Assembly (NCBI RefSeq): GCF_009749405.1
Contig: NZ_WBIQ01000002.1
Location: forward strand, 186,001 to 250,000
DNA: 64,000 nt
Origin: Agromyces lapidis
GTDB taxonomy: Bacteria; Actinomycetota; Actinomycetes; Actinomycetales; Microbacteriaceae
Direction: 5' to 3'
Shown: positions 6,780 through 15,411 of the stretch, piece by piece
Layout of the letters: the number at the start of each line of letters is the position of its first letter
Position numbering within the stretch: the first letter of the stretch is position 1
Translations under genes and position numbers: made by a program
Notes under the pieces: generated by a model
Database searches by the model: none
The model's input: only the letters and a program-made list of their open reading frames with translations
What the model was told of the DNA's origin: nothing

Positions 6780-8021
6780 TCAGTGGGCCGCGGCCGGTGC
6801 GGGCGCGGTCGGGGGTGCCGCCGGTGCCGTGGCATCCGGCTGCTCGGCGGCGAGCGGTGCGGTCCGGCGAGCCGTCGCGGCGGCGATCGCCATCACGACG
6901 AGCGCGGCGACCGTGATCGCGGCACCGACCCAGATGGGCGAGGTGAAGCCCAGACCGGCGGCGATGGTGAGGCCGCCCGCCCAGGCTCCGAGCGCGTTGC
7001 CGAGGTTGAACGCCGCGATGTTCGCGCCGGAGGCGAGGGTCGGCGCCTCGGCGGCGTAGCGCATGACCCGGCTCTGCAGGCCCGGCACGGTGCCGAAGCC
7101 GAACGCGCCCATGAGCACGAGCAGCACGATCGTCGCGACCGGGCTGAATGCGAGCCAGGCGAACAGGGCGAGCACGACGACGAGGGCGCCGATGAAGGCG
7201 AGCAGGGTGCCGTCGATCGAGCGGTCGGCGAGCCGGCCGCCGGCCCAGTTGCCGGCCACGAGCCCGGCGCCGAAGAGCACGAGCAGCCACGGCACGGTTG
7301 CGGTGTCGAAGCCGCTGACCTCGGTCAGCGTGTAGGCGATGTAGGTGAACGCACCGAACATGCCGCCGAAGCCGAGCACGGTGACGGCGAGCGAGAGCCA
7401 GACCTGGCCCGAGCGGAACGCGGAGAGCTCGCGGCGCAGGCTCGGGGCCGCTGCGGCGCCTGCGGCGCCCGTGCGGTCGAGTCTCGGCACGAGGGTCGCG
7501 ATGCCGACGAGGGCGATGACGCCGATCACCGAGATCGCCCAGAAGGTCGCGCGCCAGCCGTACTGCTGGCCGATGAAGGTGCCGAACGGCACACCGAGCA
7601 CGTTCGCGGCGGTGAGGCCGGTGAACATGATCGCGATCGCGCCGGCCGCCTTCTCGGGGGCGACGAGTCCGGCGGCCACGACGGAGCCGATTCCGAAGAA
7701 GGCGCCGTGGCAGAGCGCGGCGATGATGCGACCGCTCATCATGAGTTCGTAGCTCGGGGCCATCGCCGAGACGGCGTTGCCGGCGATGAAGAGCACGAGG
7801 AGGCCCATGAGCACGGGTTTGCGGGGGAGGCGGGTCGTCGCGGCGGTGAGGCCGAGCGCGCCGACGACCACGGCGAGGGCGTAGCCCGAGATGAACCAGC
7901 CTGCGGCGGCCTCGCTCACGCCGAAGTCGGCGGCCACCTCGGGCAGCAGCCCCATGATGACGAATTCGGTGAGGCCGATGCCGAAGCCGCCGATGGCGAG
8001 TGCGATGAGGCCGAGTGGCAT
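6780..8021 (-). CDS. MFS efflux transporter (DHA1/AraJ-like)
   Basis: A 413-residue, 12-helix major facilitator. The N-terminus GLTEFVIMGLLPEVAADFGVS is typical of the AraJ/Bmr-like drug-proton antiporter branch. The C-terminal 30 residues are Ala/Pro-rich and cytosolic. Start at 8021 (MPLGLIALAIGG) places the first helix at the N-terminus; a 19-residue upstream extension would cross the operator region. It is divergent from a MarR gene with TTGC/GCAA repeats between them, so induction by a small molecule is likely. Confidence 0.93.
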   Translation of the reverse strand: MPLGLIALAIGGFGIGLTEFVIMGLLPEVAADFGVSEAAAGWFISGYALAVVVGALGLTAATTRLPRKPVLMGLLVLFIAGNAVSAMAPSYELMMSGRIIAALCHGAFFGIGSVVAAGLVAPEKAAGAIAIMFTGLTAANVLGVPFGTFIGQQYGWRATFWAISVIGVIALVGIATLVPRLDRTGAAGAAAAPSLRRELSAFRSGQVWLSLAVTVLGFGGMFGAFTYIAYTLTEVSGFDTATVPWLLVLFGAGLVAGNWAGGRLADRSIDGTLLAFIGALVVVLALFAWLAFSPVATIVLLVLMGAFGFGTVPGLQSRVMRYAAEAPTLASGANIAAFNLGNALGAWAGGLTIAAGLGFTSPIWVGAAITVAALVVMAIAAATARRTAPLAAEQPDATAPAAPPTAPAPAAAH

Positions 8022-8049
8022 GCGCGGTACTCCTGATACAGTAGAGACA

Positions 8050-8123
8050 ATTAGTTGCAGACGCGTTCTATTGCGCAAGCGACGTTAATACTTGCACACG
8101 CAAATACAAAGCGCAAGCAACTA
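8050..8123. promoter_or_regulatory. Candidate MarR operators between MFS and marR genes
   Basis: The AT-richer 120-base gap repeats TTGC/GCAA half-sites: TAGTTGC (8052-8058), the palindrome TTGCGCAA (8071-8078), TTGC-ACAC-GCAA (8092-8103) and GCAACTA (8117-8123), which mirrors the first site. Such clustered inverted half-sites fit autorepression by the MarR product and control of the MFS-AKR operon. Confidence 0.6.
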
Positions 8124-8141
8124 TCTTTCGAAGGAGGCAGC

Positions 8142-8594
8142 ATGGGCATCGCCGACGACGCCGTCGAGGTGCGCGCGCAGGGATGGCGCACGCTCGCGGC
8201 CCTGCACGGGCTCATCGAATCCGAGCTCGAACGCGCACTCGGGGCATCCGTCGACCTCTCGGTCGTCGAGTACACCGTGCTCGATGCGCTGAACCGCCAA
8301 GACGGCTGGCACATGCGCATGCAGCAGCTCGCCCGCGCGACGGCGCTCAGTCCGAGCGCGACGACCCGGCTCGTCAATCGACTCGAAGACCGGGCGCTGC
8401 TCACCCGCATCCTCTGCGCCGACGACCGGCGCGGCATCTACACCGAGCTCACGGCGGCCGGGCTGGCGCTCTACGAGCAGGCGCGCCCGATCCATGACGA
8501 GACCCTCGAGCGCGTGCTCGCCGAGGCGGCCGGGCAGCCCGAGCTCGCCCCGGTCGTCGACGCGCTGCACGCCGCGGTGCCCGTCGCCGGCTGA
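8142..8594 (+). CDS. MarR family transcriptional regulator
   Basis: A 150-residue winged-helix regulator: dimerisation helices at both ends, central HTH MRMQQLARATALSPSATTRL and wing DRRGIYTELTAAG. Start 8142 follows GAAGGAGGC at 8130-8138; a longer frame from 8055 would lack a ribosome site and cover the operator. It is divergently placed to the MFS-AKR operon, the standard arrangement for a repressor of efflux and detoxification. The ligand is not predictable. Confidence 0.93.
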   Translation: MGIADDAVEVRAQGWRTLAALHGLIESELERALGASVDLSVVEYTVLDALNRQDGWHMRMQQLARATALSPSATTRLVNRLEDRALLTRILCADDRRGIYTELTAAGLALYEQARPIHDETLERVLAEAAGQPELAPVVDALHAAVPVAG

Positions 8595-8656
8595 CCCGCC
8601 ACGGCACCCCGCCCGGGCGGGAGGCCCGGGCGCGCTTCACGGTCGTGGCGCGGCGA

Positions 8657-9082
8657 TCAGCCCTGCGCCGGGCCGCCGATGTTCACGAGCCAGGTCACGC
8701 CGTAGCCGTCGGTGCACATGCCGAAGGCGTCGCCCCAGGGGGCGACCTCGAGCGGCACGATCTCGGAGCCCGAGGCCAGCAGCTTCTCCCAGTAGCCGCG
8801 CAGCGTCGCGTCGTCCTCGTAGCCGCCCGAGAGCGAGACCGAGATGTTGCTCGTCTCGGGTACGGGCGGCATGTGGCTGGGCGTGTCGGCGACCATGAGC
8901 ACGATGCCGCCGTCGCCCTCGAGCTGACCGTGCATGACCTTGTCGGCGTCGGCGGGGTCGTCGGCCTGCCCGAACTCGGCGAAGGTGTTGACGGTGAGCT
9001 CGCCGCCGAATACCGAGTGGTAGAACTCGAGCGCCGCGCGCGCATCGTCCTTGAGGTTGATGTAGGGGTTGAGCCGTGCCAT
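8657..9082 (-). CDS. VOC family protein (PhnB-like glyoxalase fold)
   Basis: A 141-residue PhnB-like member of the vicinal-oxygen-chelate superfamily: NPYINLKDDARAALEFYHSV at the start, HGQLEGDGGIVLMVAD and PWGDAFGMCTDGYGVTWLVN. PhnB-like proteins generally lack proven enzymatic roles. GAAGGGAACG precedes the ATG. Divergent from the ArsR operon, which holds another VOC gene, so the two may be co-regulated from the shared 194-base gap, though the visible promoter and operator face the ArsR side. Confidence 0.9.
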   Translation of the reverse strand: MARLNPYINLKDDARAALEFYHSVFGGELTVNTFAEFGQADDPADADKVMHGQLEGDGGIVLMVADTPSHMPPVPETSNISVSLSGGYEDDATLRGYWEKLLASGSEIVPLEVAPWGDAFGMCTDGYGVTWLVNIGGPAQG

Positions 9083-9202
9083 GGTGCGTTCCCTTCGCTG
9101 GGTGAGCGGTCAGTGCCGATGATTCCCGCACGCGCGGCCCGCCGCAAGACCCCGTCCCCGCCACGGATGCCTCGTGCTCGACGATGTCCGAGCAGAAGAC
9201 CC

Positions 9203-9252
9203 TTGACGTCATCGCGGGATCGTCGTATCTTGTAATCAACCAAATGGTTGAT
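9203..9252 (+). promoter_or_regulatory. Promoter with ArsR-type operator
   Basis: -35 TTGACG (9203-9208), 17-base spacer, -10 TATCTT (9226-9231). Immediately downstream lies the perfect inverted repeat ATCAACCA-AA-TGGTTGAT (9235-9252), covering the expected start site. The position fits repression of the arsR operon by its own product. Confidence 0.8.
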
Positions 9253-9276
9253 CAATGAACTGATTGAGGAGGGGCG

Positions 9277-9687
9277 ATGATCGTGGACCCGAGTGCGGAC
9301 GACCGGCTCGATCGCGCGTTCATGGCCCTCGCCGATCCGGTCCGCCGGCGTATCATCGCCCGACTCAGTCGGGGCCCGGCGACCGTCAATGAACTGGCCG
9401 ACCCGTTCGAGATCAGCAAGCAGGCCGTCTCCAAGCACATCCAGGTACTCGAGCACGCCGGTCTCGTCACGCGAACGCGCGACGCCCAGCGACGCCCCGT
9501 GCACCTCGACCCGGCGGCCCTCGAAGCCCTCACCGCGTGGATCGACCGATACCGGTTGATCCACGAGCAGCAGTTCCGCTCGTTGGACTCGCTGCTCGCC
9601 GAAAGCACCACCGCGGAGGCCTCGTCCGAGGCGTCCGACCCCGCGGTCGGCGAAGCCGGCCGCCGAACGGAAGAAGAACGATCATGA
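9277..9687 (+). CDS. ArsR family transcriptional regulator (SRPBCC-associated)
   Basis: A 136-residue winged-helix repressor: FMALADPVRRRIIARL then ELADPFEISKQAVSKHIQVL (recognition helix) and the wing RTRDAQRRPVHLDP. No metal-binding cysteines are present, so it belongs to the non-metal subgroup that pairs with SRPBCC proteins. GAGGAGGGG precedes the ATG. Its stop overlaps the next start in ATGA. The acidic tail of about 30 residues is unusual but probably disordered. Confidence 0.94.
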   Translation: MIVDPSADDRLDRAFMALADPVRRRIIARLSRGPATVNELADPFEISKQAVSKHIQVLEHAGLVTRTRDAQRRPVHLDPAALEALTAWIDRYRLIHEQQFRSLDSLLAESTTAEASSEASDPAVGEAGRRTEEERS

Positions 9688-10154
9688 CGAACCCCGTCAG
9701 CATCACCGCCCCCGAGGGGCTGCCCTTCATCGACATCGACCGCGAGTTCGACGCGCCCGTCGCCGCCGTCTTCGAGGCCCACCGCGACCCCGCGCTCGTG
9801 AAGCAGTGGCTCGGGCCCGACGGCTACGAGATGGCCGTCGAGCGGTGGGACTTCGTGCCGCAGGGCGGCTACCGCTACGTGCACACCGACACCGACGGCG
9901 CGAAGTGGGCCTTCAACGGCACCTTCCACTCGGTGCGCGAGAACGAGATCGCGATCCAGACCTTCGAGTTCGAGGGCTACCCCGATGTCGTCGCGATCGA
10001 GACGCTGCGCTTCGAAGATCTCGGCGGCGGCCGCACCCGCCTCCGCATCCACTCGGTCTACCCCGATGTGCAGAGCCGCGACGGCATGGTCGCGAGCGGC
10101 ATGGAGACCGGACTCACCGAGGGCTACGCGCGCCTCGATGCGCTCGTCGCCTGA
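9684..10154 (+). CDS. SRPBCC / AHSA1 domain protein
   Basis: A 156-residue START/Bet v1-fold protein of the AHSA1 type: IDIDREFDAPVAAVFEAHRD at the N-terminus, VKQWLGPDGYEM, and a C-terminal helix SGMETGLTEGYARLD. The fold forms a hydrophobic pocket for lipids or small aromatic ligands; the ligand here is unknown. Translationally coupled to arsR by a four-base overlap, a recurrent bacterial pair. Confidence 0.92.
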   Translation: MTNPVSITAPEGLPFIDIDREFDAPVAAVFEAHRDPALVKQWLGPDGYEMAVERWDFVPQGGYRYVHTDTDGAKWAFNGTFHSVRENEIAIQTFEFEGYPDVVAIETLRFEDLGGGRTRLRIHSVYPDVQSRDGMVASGMETGLTEGYARLDALVA

Positions 10155-10182
10155 CGTGCCGACCCTCGGAGAGGAGCAGAAC

Positions 10183-10623
10183 ATGGACTGGACGCTCGAA
10201 GTGGTCATCGTGCCGGTGGCCGACCTCGACCGGTCGATCGAGTTCTACCGCGATCGCGTCGGGTTCGAGCTCGACCACCGCACGGTCACCGAGCACATGG
10301 ACGTCGCGCAGCTCACGCCGCGAGGGTCGGGCTGCTCGATCGTCATCGGCACGCTGCCCTCGCAGCGGGAGATGGCGCCCGGCTCGCTCAAGGGCCTGCA
10401 ACTCGTCGTCGCCGACGCCGAGGCGGCTCGCGCCGAACTCGTCGAACGCGGCATCGATGCGAGCCCGATCCAGGTGATCGACCCGCGCGACGGCGGCACG
10501 TTCTTCGGCTTCGCCGACCCAGACGGCAACACGTGGGCGGTGCAGCAGATCACGGCCAGGGCCGAGCGCCCGCTCATCCCGGTCGAGGCGCGGCAGCGCT
10601 TCGGCGCCGAGCAGGAGGCCTGA
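10183..10623 (+). CDS. VOC family protein (glyoxalase/bleomycin-resistance fold)
   Basis: A 146-residue VOC protein with paired beta-alpha-beta modules: VVIVPVADLDRSIEFYRDRV and DPDGNTWAVQQI at the end. A conserved glutamate/histidine metal set is only partly apparent, so catalysis is uncertain. GGAGAGGAG at 10168-10176 is the ribosome site, seven bases from the ATG. Third gene of the arsR-SRPBCC-VOC operon, 28 bases after the previous stop. Confidence 0.9.
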   Translation: MDWTLEVVIVPVADLDRSIEFYRDRVGFELDHRTVTEHMDVAQLTPRGSGCSIVIGTLPSQREMAPGSLKGLQLVVADAEAARAELVERGIDASPIQVIDPRDGGTFFGFADPDGNTWAVQQITARAERPLIPVEARQRFGAEQEA

Positions 10624-10640
10624 GCCGGCTCGTGCCGCCG

Positions 10641-10719
10641 CCACGGTCTCGGAGATCACCACGACCTCGGAGCGCTTCGCGAGAATCGTCCGATCGTGCG
10701 CAGACCCCCGAGGCCGTGG
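10641..10719. terminator. Inverted repeat between convergent genes, possible terminator
   Basis: CCACGGTCTCGG (10641-10652) is mirrored by CCGAGGCCGTGG (10708-10719) with one mismatch. The 55-base separation makes a simple intrinsic terminator uncertain. It lies between the VOC gene (+) and the GyrI-like gene (-). Confidence 0.4.
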
Positions 10720-10741
10720 CGCGCGGCCGAGCCGTCGCGTG

Positions 10742-11356
10742 TCAGGCGCGGGCGACCGGCTGCCGCAGGATCGTGCGGAGCTTCTCGGGCGCGGAGCGCC
10801 GCGGGTCGCCGAAGTAGACCTCGTGGTGCCGCCCGTTGAAGCGCAGGCCCTGAGCGGGCATGAACTCGTCGTGCAGCCGGGCGAGCGTCGGGCCCTCGTC
10901 GTCGTAGGCGCCGCGGTGCAGCGTTTGCACGCAGAGCCCCTCGGTGAGGGTCTCGAACCGCAGCCGGGCGACGGCGGGCGCCTTCGCGAGCGCCTTGGCG
11001 AGCGCGGCCTGCTGCATGCCGGGCGTCAGCCAGTCGGGCTGCCAGATCATCATCGTCCAGCTCCAGGCCGACTTCTCGCGGGTCACGAAGACCGACGGGT
11101 CGGCTGCGCTCCACAGCCCCTCGAGCGGGCCGACGACGTAGTCGCGCTCGAGCTCGCGCTTGCTCTGGAACTTCGCCGCGTACGAGACCGCGTAGAGCGC
11201 CTCGACCGCTGCGGTGTACTCGGGCGCCGTGTTCGGGTCGCCCTCGCCGTCGACCATCGCGTAGCGCAAGGGCGGCACTTCGACGAGGTCGAAGGCGCCG
11301 TGCGCGGCGGTGTAGCTCGGGATCTCTCGTTTCGGATCGAACTTCGTCGTCGCCAT
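10742..11356 (-). CDS. GyrI-like small-molecule-binding domain protein
   Basis: A 204-residue cytosolic protein. The C-terminal half has the GyrI-like signature (RHHEVYFGDPRRSAPEKLRT then ILRQPV), and the N-terminus has VPPLRYAMVDGEGDPN, typical of stand-alone effector-binding proteins related to the BmrR/GyrI ligand domain. No DNA-binding domain is present. The family is thought to bind or hydrolyse small cyclic or aromatic compounds. Start at 11356 (MATTKFDPKRE) is favoured over a 21-residue Arg-rich extension. Confidence 0.88.
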   Translation of the reverse strand: MATTKFDPKREIPSYTAAHGAFDLVEVPPLRYAMVDGEGDPNTAPEYTAAVEALYAVSYAAKFQSKRELERDYVVGPLEGLWSAADPSVFVTREKSAWSWTMMIWQPDWLTPGMQQAALAKALAKAPAVARLRFETLTEGLCVQTLHRGAYDDEGPTLARLHDEFMPAQGLRFNGRHHEVYFGDPRRSAPEKLRTILRQPVARA

Positions 11357-11488
11357 CACGCCATCATCGCGCGACCCGGCGACACGGCGACCCGGCCGCG
11401 CCAGAACTTCGGGGATCACCGCAGTCTCGGACGGGTTCCGCGTTCCGCGACCGATCGGGCGGCGTTCTCCGATGAGGCGGCGTGCGCG

Positions 11489-12733
11489 TCAGGCGTCGAC
11501 GGCGGCGGCCGGGGCCGGCTCGGCTGCAGGTGCCGGGCGTCGGCGCGCCTGCCCGGCGACGGCGAGGCTCAAGATGATCACTGCGCCCACCACGAGCAGC
11601 GCCGAGCGCGCCCCGACCTCGTCGGCGAGCAGTCCGAACAGCGGCGGCGCGGCGAGCGAGGAGATCGTCGAGAAGCTGGTCACGACCGAGACCCGCTGCC
11701 CGGCCCGGTCGGGGTCGTCGGAGGCCGCGGAGATCGCGATCGGGTTGCCGAGCGCGGTGCCGCACCCCCAGAGCACCAGGCCGATCCACGCCACCGCGAG
11801 ATCGGGGCCGAAGACGAAGAGCAGCAGGCCCGCGAGCGACGAGAACCCCGAGACGCGCAGCACGGCGACCCGGCCGAATCGGTCGATGAGCCCGGTGCCG
11901 ACGAATCGGAACACCGTCATCGCCCCGACGAAGGTGCCGTACGCCATCGCGCCCGTCGCCTCCGCGGCGGCGAAGCCGTCGACGACCGCGAGCGAGATCC
12001 AGGTGGTGGCCGCCCCTTCGGCGAGCGAGGCCGCGAGCAGCACCACGCCGAGCAGCAGCGTGCGCGGTTCGAGCCACGCGCCGAGCGCCGACCGCACGGC
12101 GTTCCGGTTGCGGTCGCGGGTCGAGTCCGCGTCGACCGATCCGGTCGCGGTGGTGACCGGCGACTGCGGGGTGAGGCGCATCGAGGGCGCAACGAGCAAG
12201 GCGCGCAGCAGGGTCACGACGGCGGTGACGATCAGGATCTGCGTCGCGACGTGCGCTCCGGCGAACGCGAAGCCCGCCGCGACGAGCGCGCCGAGCGCGG
12301 CCCCGATCGAGAAGGCCGCGTGGAACTGCGGCAGCACGGCCTTTCCGAGGCGCTGCTCGACGGCGGCCGCGTTGATGTTGATCGGCACGTTCACGAGTGC
12401 GCCGCACACGCCGTTGATCGCCATCCCGGCGATGAAGAACCCGAGTCCGAAGCCGAGCAGCCCCGTGGCATCCAGGCCGAAACCGACGACGTTGCCCACG
12501 ATGCCCGCGATGAGCACGTTGCGGCTGCCGAAGCGCGCGATGATCGCACCGACCGTGAGCGCGCCGACGAGCGAGCCGAGCCCGCCGATGATGAGCAGCG
12601 AGCCGAGCTGCAGCGAGGTGAGCTCGAGGGCGTCGCGGATCGACGGCATCCGGCTCATCCACGAGACCTGGATGAGGCCGAACAGGGCGAACTGGGCCAT
12701 GAGCGCCCAGCGGGCGGATGAGACGGTCGGCAT
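11489..12733 (-). CDS. MFS transporter (YbjJ-like)
   Basis: A 414-residue, 12-helix major facilitator. MPSIRDALELTSLQLGSLL and GNPIAISAASDDPDRAGQRV resemble the YbjJ/fucose-permease-like branch; a central loop (about 200-225) and the C-terminus are hydrophilic. Substrate unknown. Start at 12733 (MPTVSSARWALMAQFALFG) puts helix 1 at the N-terminus. A perfect palindrome lies 16 bases upstream and probably regulates it. No neighbouring regulator is evident, so the controlling protein is elsewhere. Confidence 0.9.
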   Translation of the reverse strand: MPTVSSARWALMAQFALFGLIQVSWMSRMPSIRDALELTSLQLGSLLIIGGLGSLVGALTVGAIIARFGSRNVLIAGIVGNVVGFGLDATGLLGFGLGFFIAGMAINGVCGALVNVPININAAAVEQRLGKAVLPQFHAAFSIGAALGALVAAGFAFAGAHVATQILIVTAVVTLLRALLVAPSMRLTPQSPVTTATGSVDADSTRDRNRNAVRSALGAWLEPRTLLLGVVLLAASLAEGAATTWISLAVVDGFAAAEATGAMAYGTFVGAMTVFRFVGTGLIDRFGRVAVLRVSGFSSLAGLLLFVFGPDLAVAWIGLVLWGCGTALGNPIAISAASDDPDRAGQRVSVVTSFSTISSLAAPPLFGLLADEVGARSALLVVGAVIILSLAVAGQARRRPAPAAEPAPAAAVDA

Positions 12734-12748
12734 TCGTCGAACGTAGCA

Positions 12749-12763
12749 GTAAGGATTCCTTAC
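12749..12763. promoter_or_regulatory. Perfect 15-bp palindrome upstream of MFS gene
   Basis: GTAAGGA-T-TCCTTAC, seven-base arms around a central T. It sits 16 bases upstream of the MFS ATG, over the probable leader or start site, so it is a good candidate operator for an unlinked repressor. Confidence 0.6.
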
Positions 12764-12830
12764 CCGATGGCGGGATCCGGCCATCGAGGCGGGACATCCT
12801 GCCGCACCGCCGACCGGCCCTCGGCGACCC

Positions 12831-15308
12831 TCACTCGCCGCGTGGCACCTCGAACCGCCAGCCGGTGATCCACTCGGGGTCCTCGCCGTGCTCGTAGGCG
12901 TACGCCCGCGCCGCCGTTCGGGCCGCCTGCCACTCCTCGACGAGCTCTTCCACGCGCGGGCGCGACGCGAGCCCGGGCACCCGGTGCACGACGTCGAGGG
13001 CCAGCCGGTACCGGTCGAGGTCGTTGAGGTGCAGCATGTCGAACGGCGTCGTGGTCGTGCCCCGCTCGGCGAAGCCGCGCACGTGCAGGTTCGCATGGTT
13101 CGTGCGGCGGTAGGCGAGCTGGTGGATGAGCGACGGATAGCCGTGGAACGCGAAGATCACGGGCTGCGTCCGGGTGAAGACGGCGTCGAACTCCTCGTCG
13201 GTCAGCCCGTGCGGATGCCGCGACCGGTCCTGCAGGCGCATCAGGTCGACGACGTTGACGAGGCGCACCCGCAGCGCGGGCAGCTGCAGGCGCAGCAGCT
13301 GCGCCGCGGCGATCGCCTCGACGGTGGGCACGTCGCCCGCGCAGGCGATGACGACATCCGGCAGGGATGCCCCGGGGTCGCCGGCGTCGAAGCCCGGCTC
13401 GTTGCCCGCCCAGGCCCACACCCCGAGCCCGGCGCCCACGTGCGCGTCGGCCTCGTCGGGCGAGAGCCACTGCTGCTGCGGCTGCTTGCCGGCCACGACG
13501 ACGTTGACACGATTGCGGGTGCCGAAGACGTGCCGCATCGTTGCCAGGAGGGTGTTCGCGTCGGGCGGCAGGTACACCCGCACGATCTCCGCCTGCTTGT
13601 TGACGACGACGTTCAGGAAGCCGGGGTCCTGGTGCGAGAAGCCGTTGTGGTCCTGGCGCCACACGTGCGACGAGAGCAGGTAGCTGAGGCTCGCGACGTC
13701 GGCACGCCACGGCACCTCGCGGGCCGACTCGAGCCACTTCGCGTGCTGGTTGAACATCGAGTCGACGATGTGGATGAACGCCTCGTAGCTCGTGATGAGC
13801 CCGTGCCGACCGGTGAGCAGGTACCCCTCGAGCAGGCCCTGCATGAGGTGCTCGCTGAGCGCTTCGATCACCCGGCCGCGCCGGGCGAGGTGCTCGTCGA
13901 GCGGGTGCAGGGCCTCGGCCCACACCCGGTCGGTGACCTCGAACACGGCGCCGAGCCGGTTCGACAGCACCTCGTCGGGGCCGAACAGCCGGAACGTGTC
14001 GGGGTTCTCGCGCACGACATCGGCGAGCCAGGCGCCGAACACCCGGGTCGCCTCGCCGCTGAGCCCGCGCCCGTCGGACGGCACGTCGAGGGCGTGCGGA
14101 CGGGTCGGGGGCAGCTCGATCGGGCGCACGATGCCGCCGTTCGCGTGGGGGCTCGCACTCATCCGCAGCGCGCCCGACGGTCGCAGCGCGTCGAGCTCGG
14201 CCACCGGGCGGCCGTCGTCGTCGAACAGCTCCTCGGCTCGGTACGACCGCAGCCAGTCGTCGAGCATCGCGAGGTGCGCGGGGTTCTCGCGCACGCCCGC
14301 GAGCGGCACCTGGTGGGCGTGGAACGTGCCCTCGACCTGCACGCCGTCGACGACGCGCGGCCCGGTCCAGCCCTTCGGGGTGCGCAGCACGATCGCGGGC
14401 CATCGGGCTGCGCGCGCCGCGAAGGCCCCGGCCGCGGCATCCGCCCGGATCGCGGCGATGCGGTCGTACGCGACGTCGATCGCGTCGGCCATGCGCGCGT
14501 GCACCGCCATCGGATCCTCGCCGTCGAATCCGCCCGTGACGAGCAGCGGCTCGTAGCCGTGGCCCCGGAAGAAGTCGACGAGCTCGGACTCGGGGATGCG
14601 GTCGAGCAGCGTCGGGTTCGCGATCTTGTAGCCGTTGAGATGCAGGATCGGCAGCACCGCGCCGTCGGTCTCGGGGTCGAGGAAGGCATGGCCCCGCCAG
14701 CTCGCCGCAAGCGGCCCGGTCTCGGCCTCGCCGTCGCCGATGACGCACGCGACGACGAGGCCGGGGTTGTCGAGCGCCGCGCCGTAGGCGTGCATGAGCG
14801 CGTAGCCGAGCTCGCCGCCCTCGTTGATCGAACCGGGCGTCTCGGGCGCCGCGTGCGACGGGATGCCGCCCGGGAACGAGAACTGCCGGAAGAGCCGCGC
14901 CATGCCCTCGCGGTCGGTCGTGACCTGCGGGAACAGCTCGGAGTAGGTGCCGTCGAGCCAGGTGTTCGCGACCATCGCCGGTCCGCCGTGGCCCGGGCCG
15001 CACACGTACAGCGTCGGGGTGCCGCGCTCGACGATCGCCCGGTTGAGGTGCGCATAGACGAGGTTGAGCCCGGGCGAGGTTCCCCAGTGGCCGAGCAGGC
15101 GCGGCTTGATGTCGTCGCGCGCGAGCGGTTCGTCGAGCAGCGGGTTGCGCATCAGGTAGATCTGCCCGACGCTCAGGTAGTTCGCGGCCCGCCACCAGCG
15201 ATCGACGAGTTCGAGCGGGACGGTGTCGCGAGGCGCATGGTCGGATGCCTCGTGCTCGCCGCCCGTCGGTCGTGCCCGTCGTCCCTCAGCTCCGGCCATC
15301 GTCGCCAC
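12831..15308 (-). CDS. xfp: Phosphoketolase (xylulose-5-P/fructose-6-P)
   Basis: Thiamine-diphosphate enzyme that splits xylulose 5-phosphate or fructose 6-phosphate with phosphate to acetyl phosphate and an aldose phosphate. The 825-residue length is typical. Clear family motifs: [57 protein letters not shown] and the ThDP/Mg motif [11 protein letters not shown], with [19 protein letters not shown] in the middle domain. An alternative start nine bases downstream exists. No acetate kinase or phosphotransacetylase is adjacent. Divergent from an AEC transporter. Confidence 0.97.
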   Translation of the reverse strand: MATMAGAEGRRARPTGGEHEASDHAPRDTVPLELVDRWWRAANYLSVGQIYLMRNPLLDEPLARDDIKPRLLGHWGTSPGLNLVYAHLNRAIVERGTPTLYVCGPGHGGPAMVANTWLDGTYSELFPQVTTDREGMARLFRQFSFPGGIPSHAAPETPGSINEGGELGYALMHAYGAALDNPGLVVACVIGDGEAETGPLAASWRGHAFLDPETDGAVLPILHLNGYKIANPTLLDRIPESELVDFFRGHGYEPLLVTGGFDGEDPMAVHARMADAIDVAYDRIAAIRADAAAGAFAARAARWPAIVLRTPKGWTGPRVVDGVQVEGTFHAHQVPLAGVRENPAHLAMLDDWLRSYRAEELFDDDGRPVAELDALRPSGALRMSASPHANGGIVRPIELPPTRPHALDVPSDGRGLSGEATRVFGAWLADVVRENPDTFRLFGPDEVLSNRLGAVFEVTDRVWAEALHPLDEHLARRGRVIEALSEHLMQGLLEGYLLTGRHGLITSYEAFIHIVDSMFNQHAKWLESAREVPWRADVASLSYLLSSHVWRQDHNGFSHQDPGFLNVVVNKQAEIVRVYLPPDANTLLATMRHVFGTRNRVNVVVAGKQPQQQWLSPDEADAHVGAGLGVWAWAGNEPGFDAGDPGASLPDVVIACAGDVPTVEAIAAAQLLRLQLPALRVRLVNVVDLMRLQDRSRHPHGLTDEEFDAVFTRTQPVIFAFHGYPSLIHQLAYRRTNHANLHVRGFAERGTTTTPFDMLHLNDLDRYRLALDVVHRVPGLASRPRVEELVEEWQAARTAARAYAYEHGEDPEWITGWRFEVPRGE

Positions 15309-15411
15309 CCCGTTCGATCGTCCGCCACCCCGAGCCTAGGTCGGTGTCATGACGCCTGGCCAGCGCTCCGCCCGCCGGGCGCGCCGTCGCGCGCGGGTTA
15401 GGCTCGGGGCG

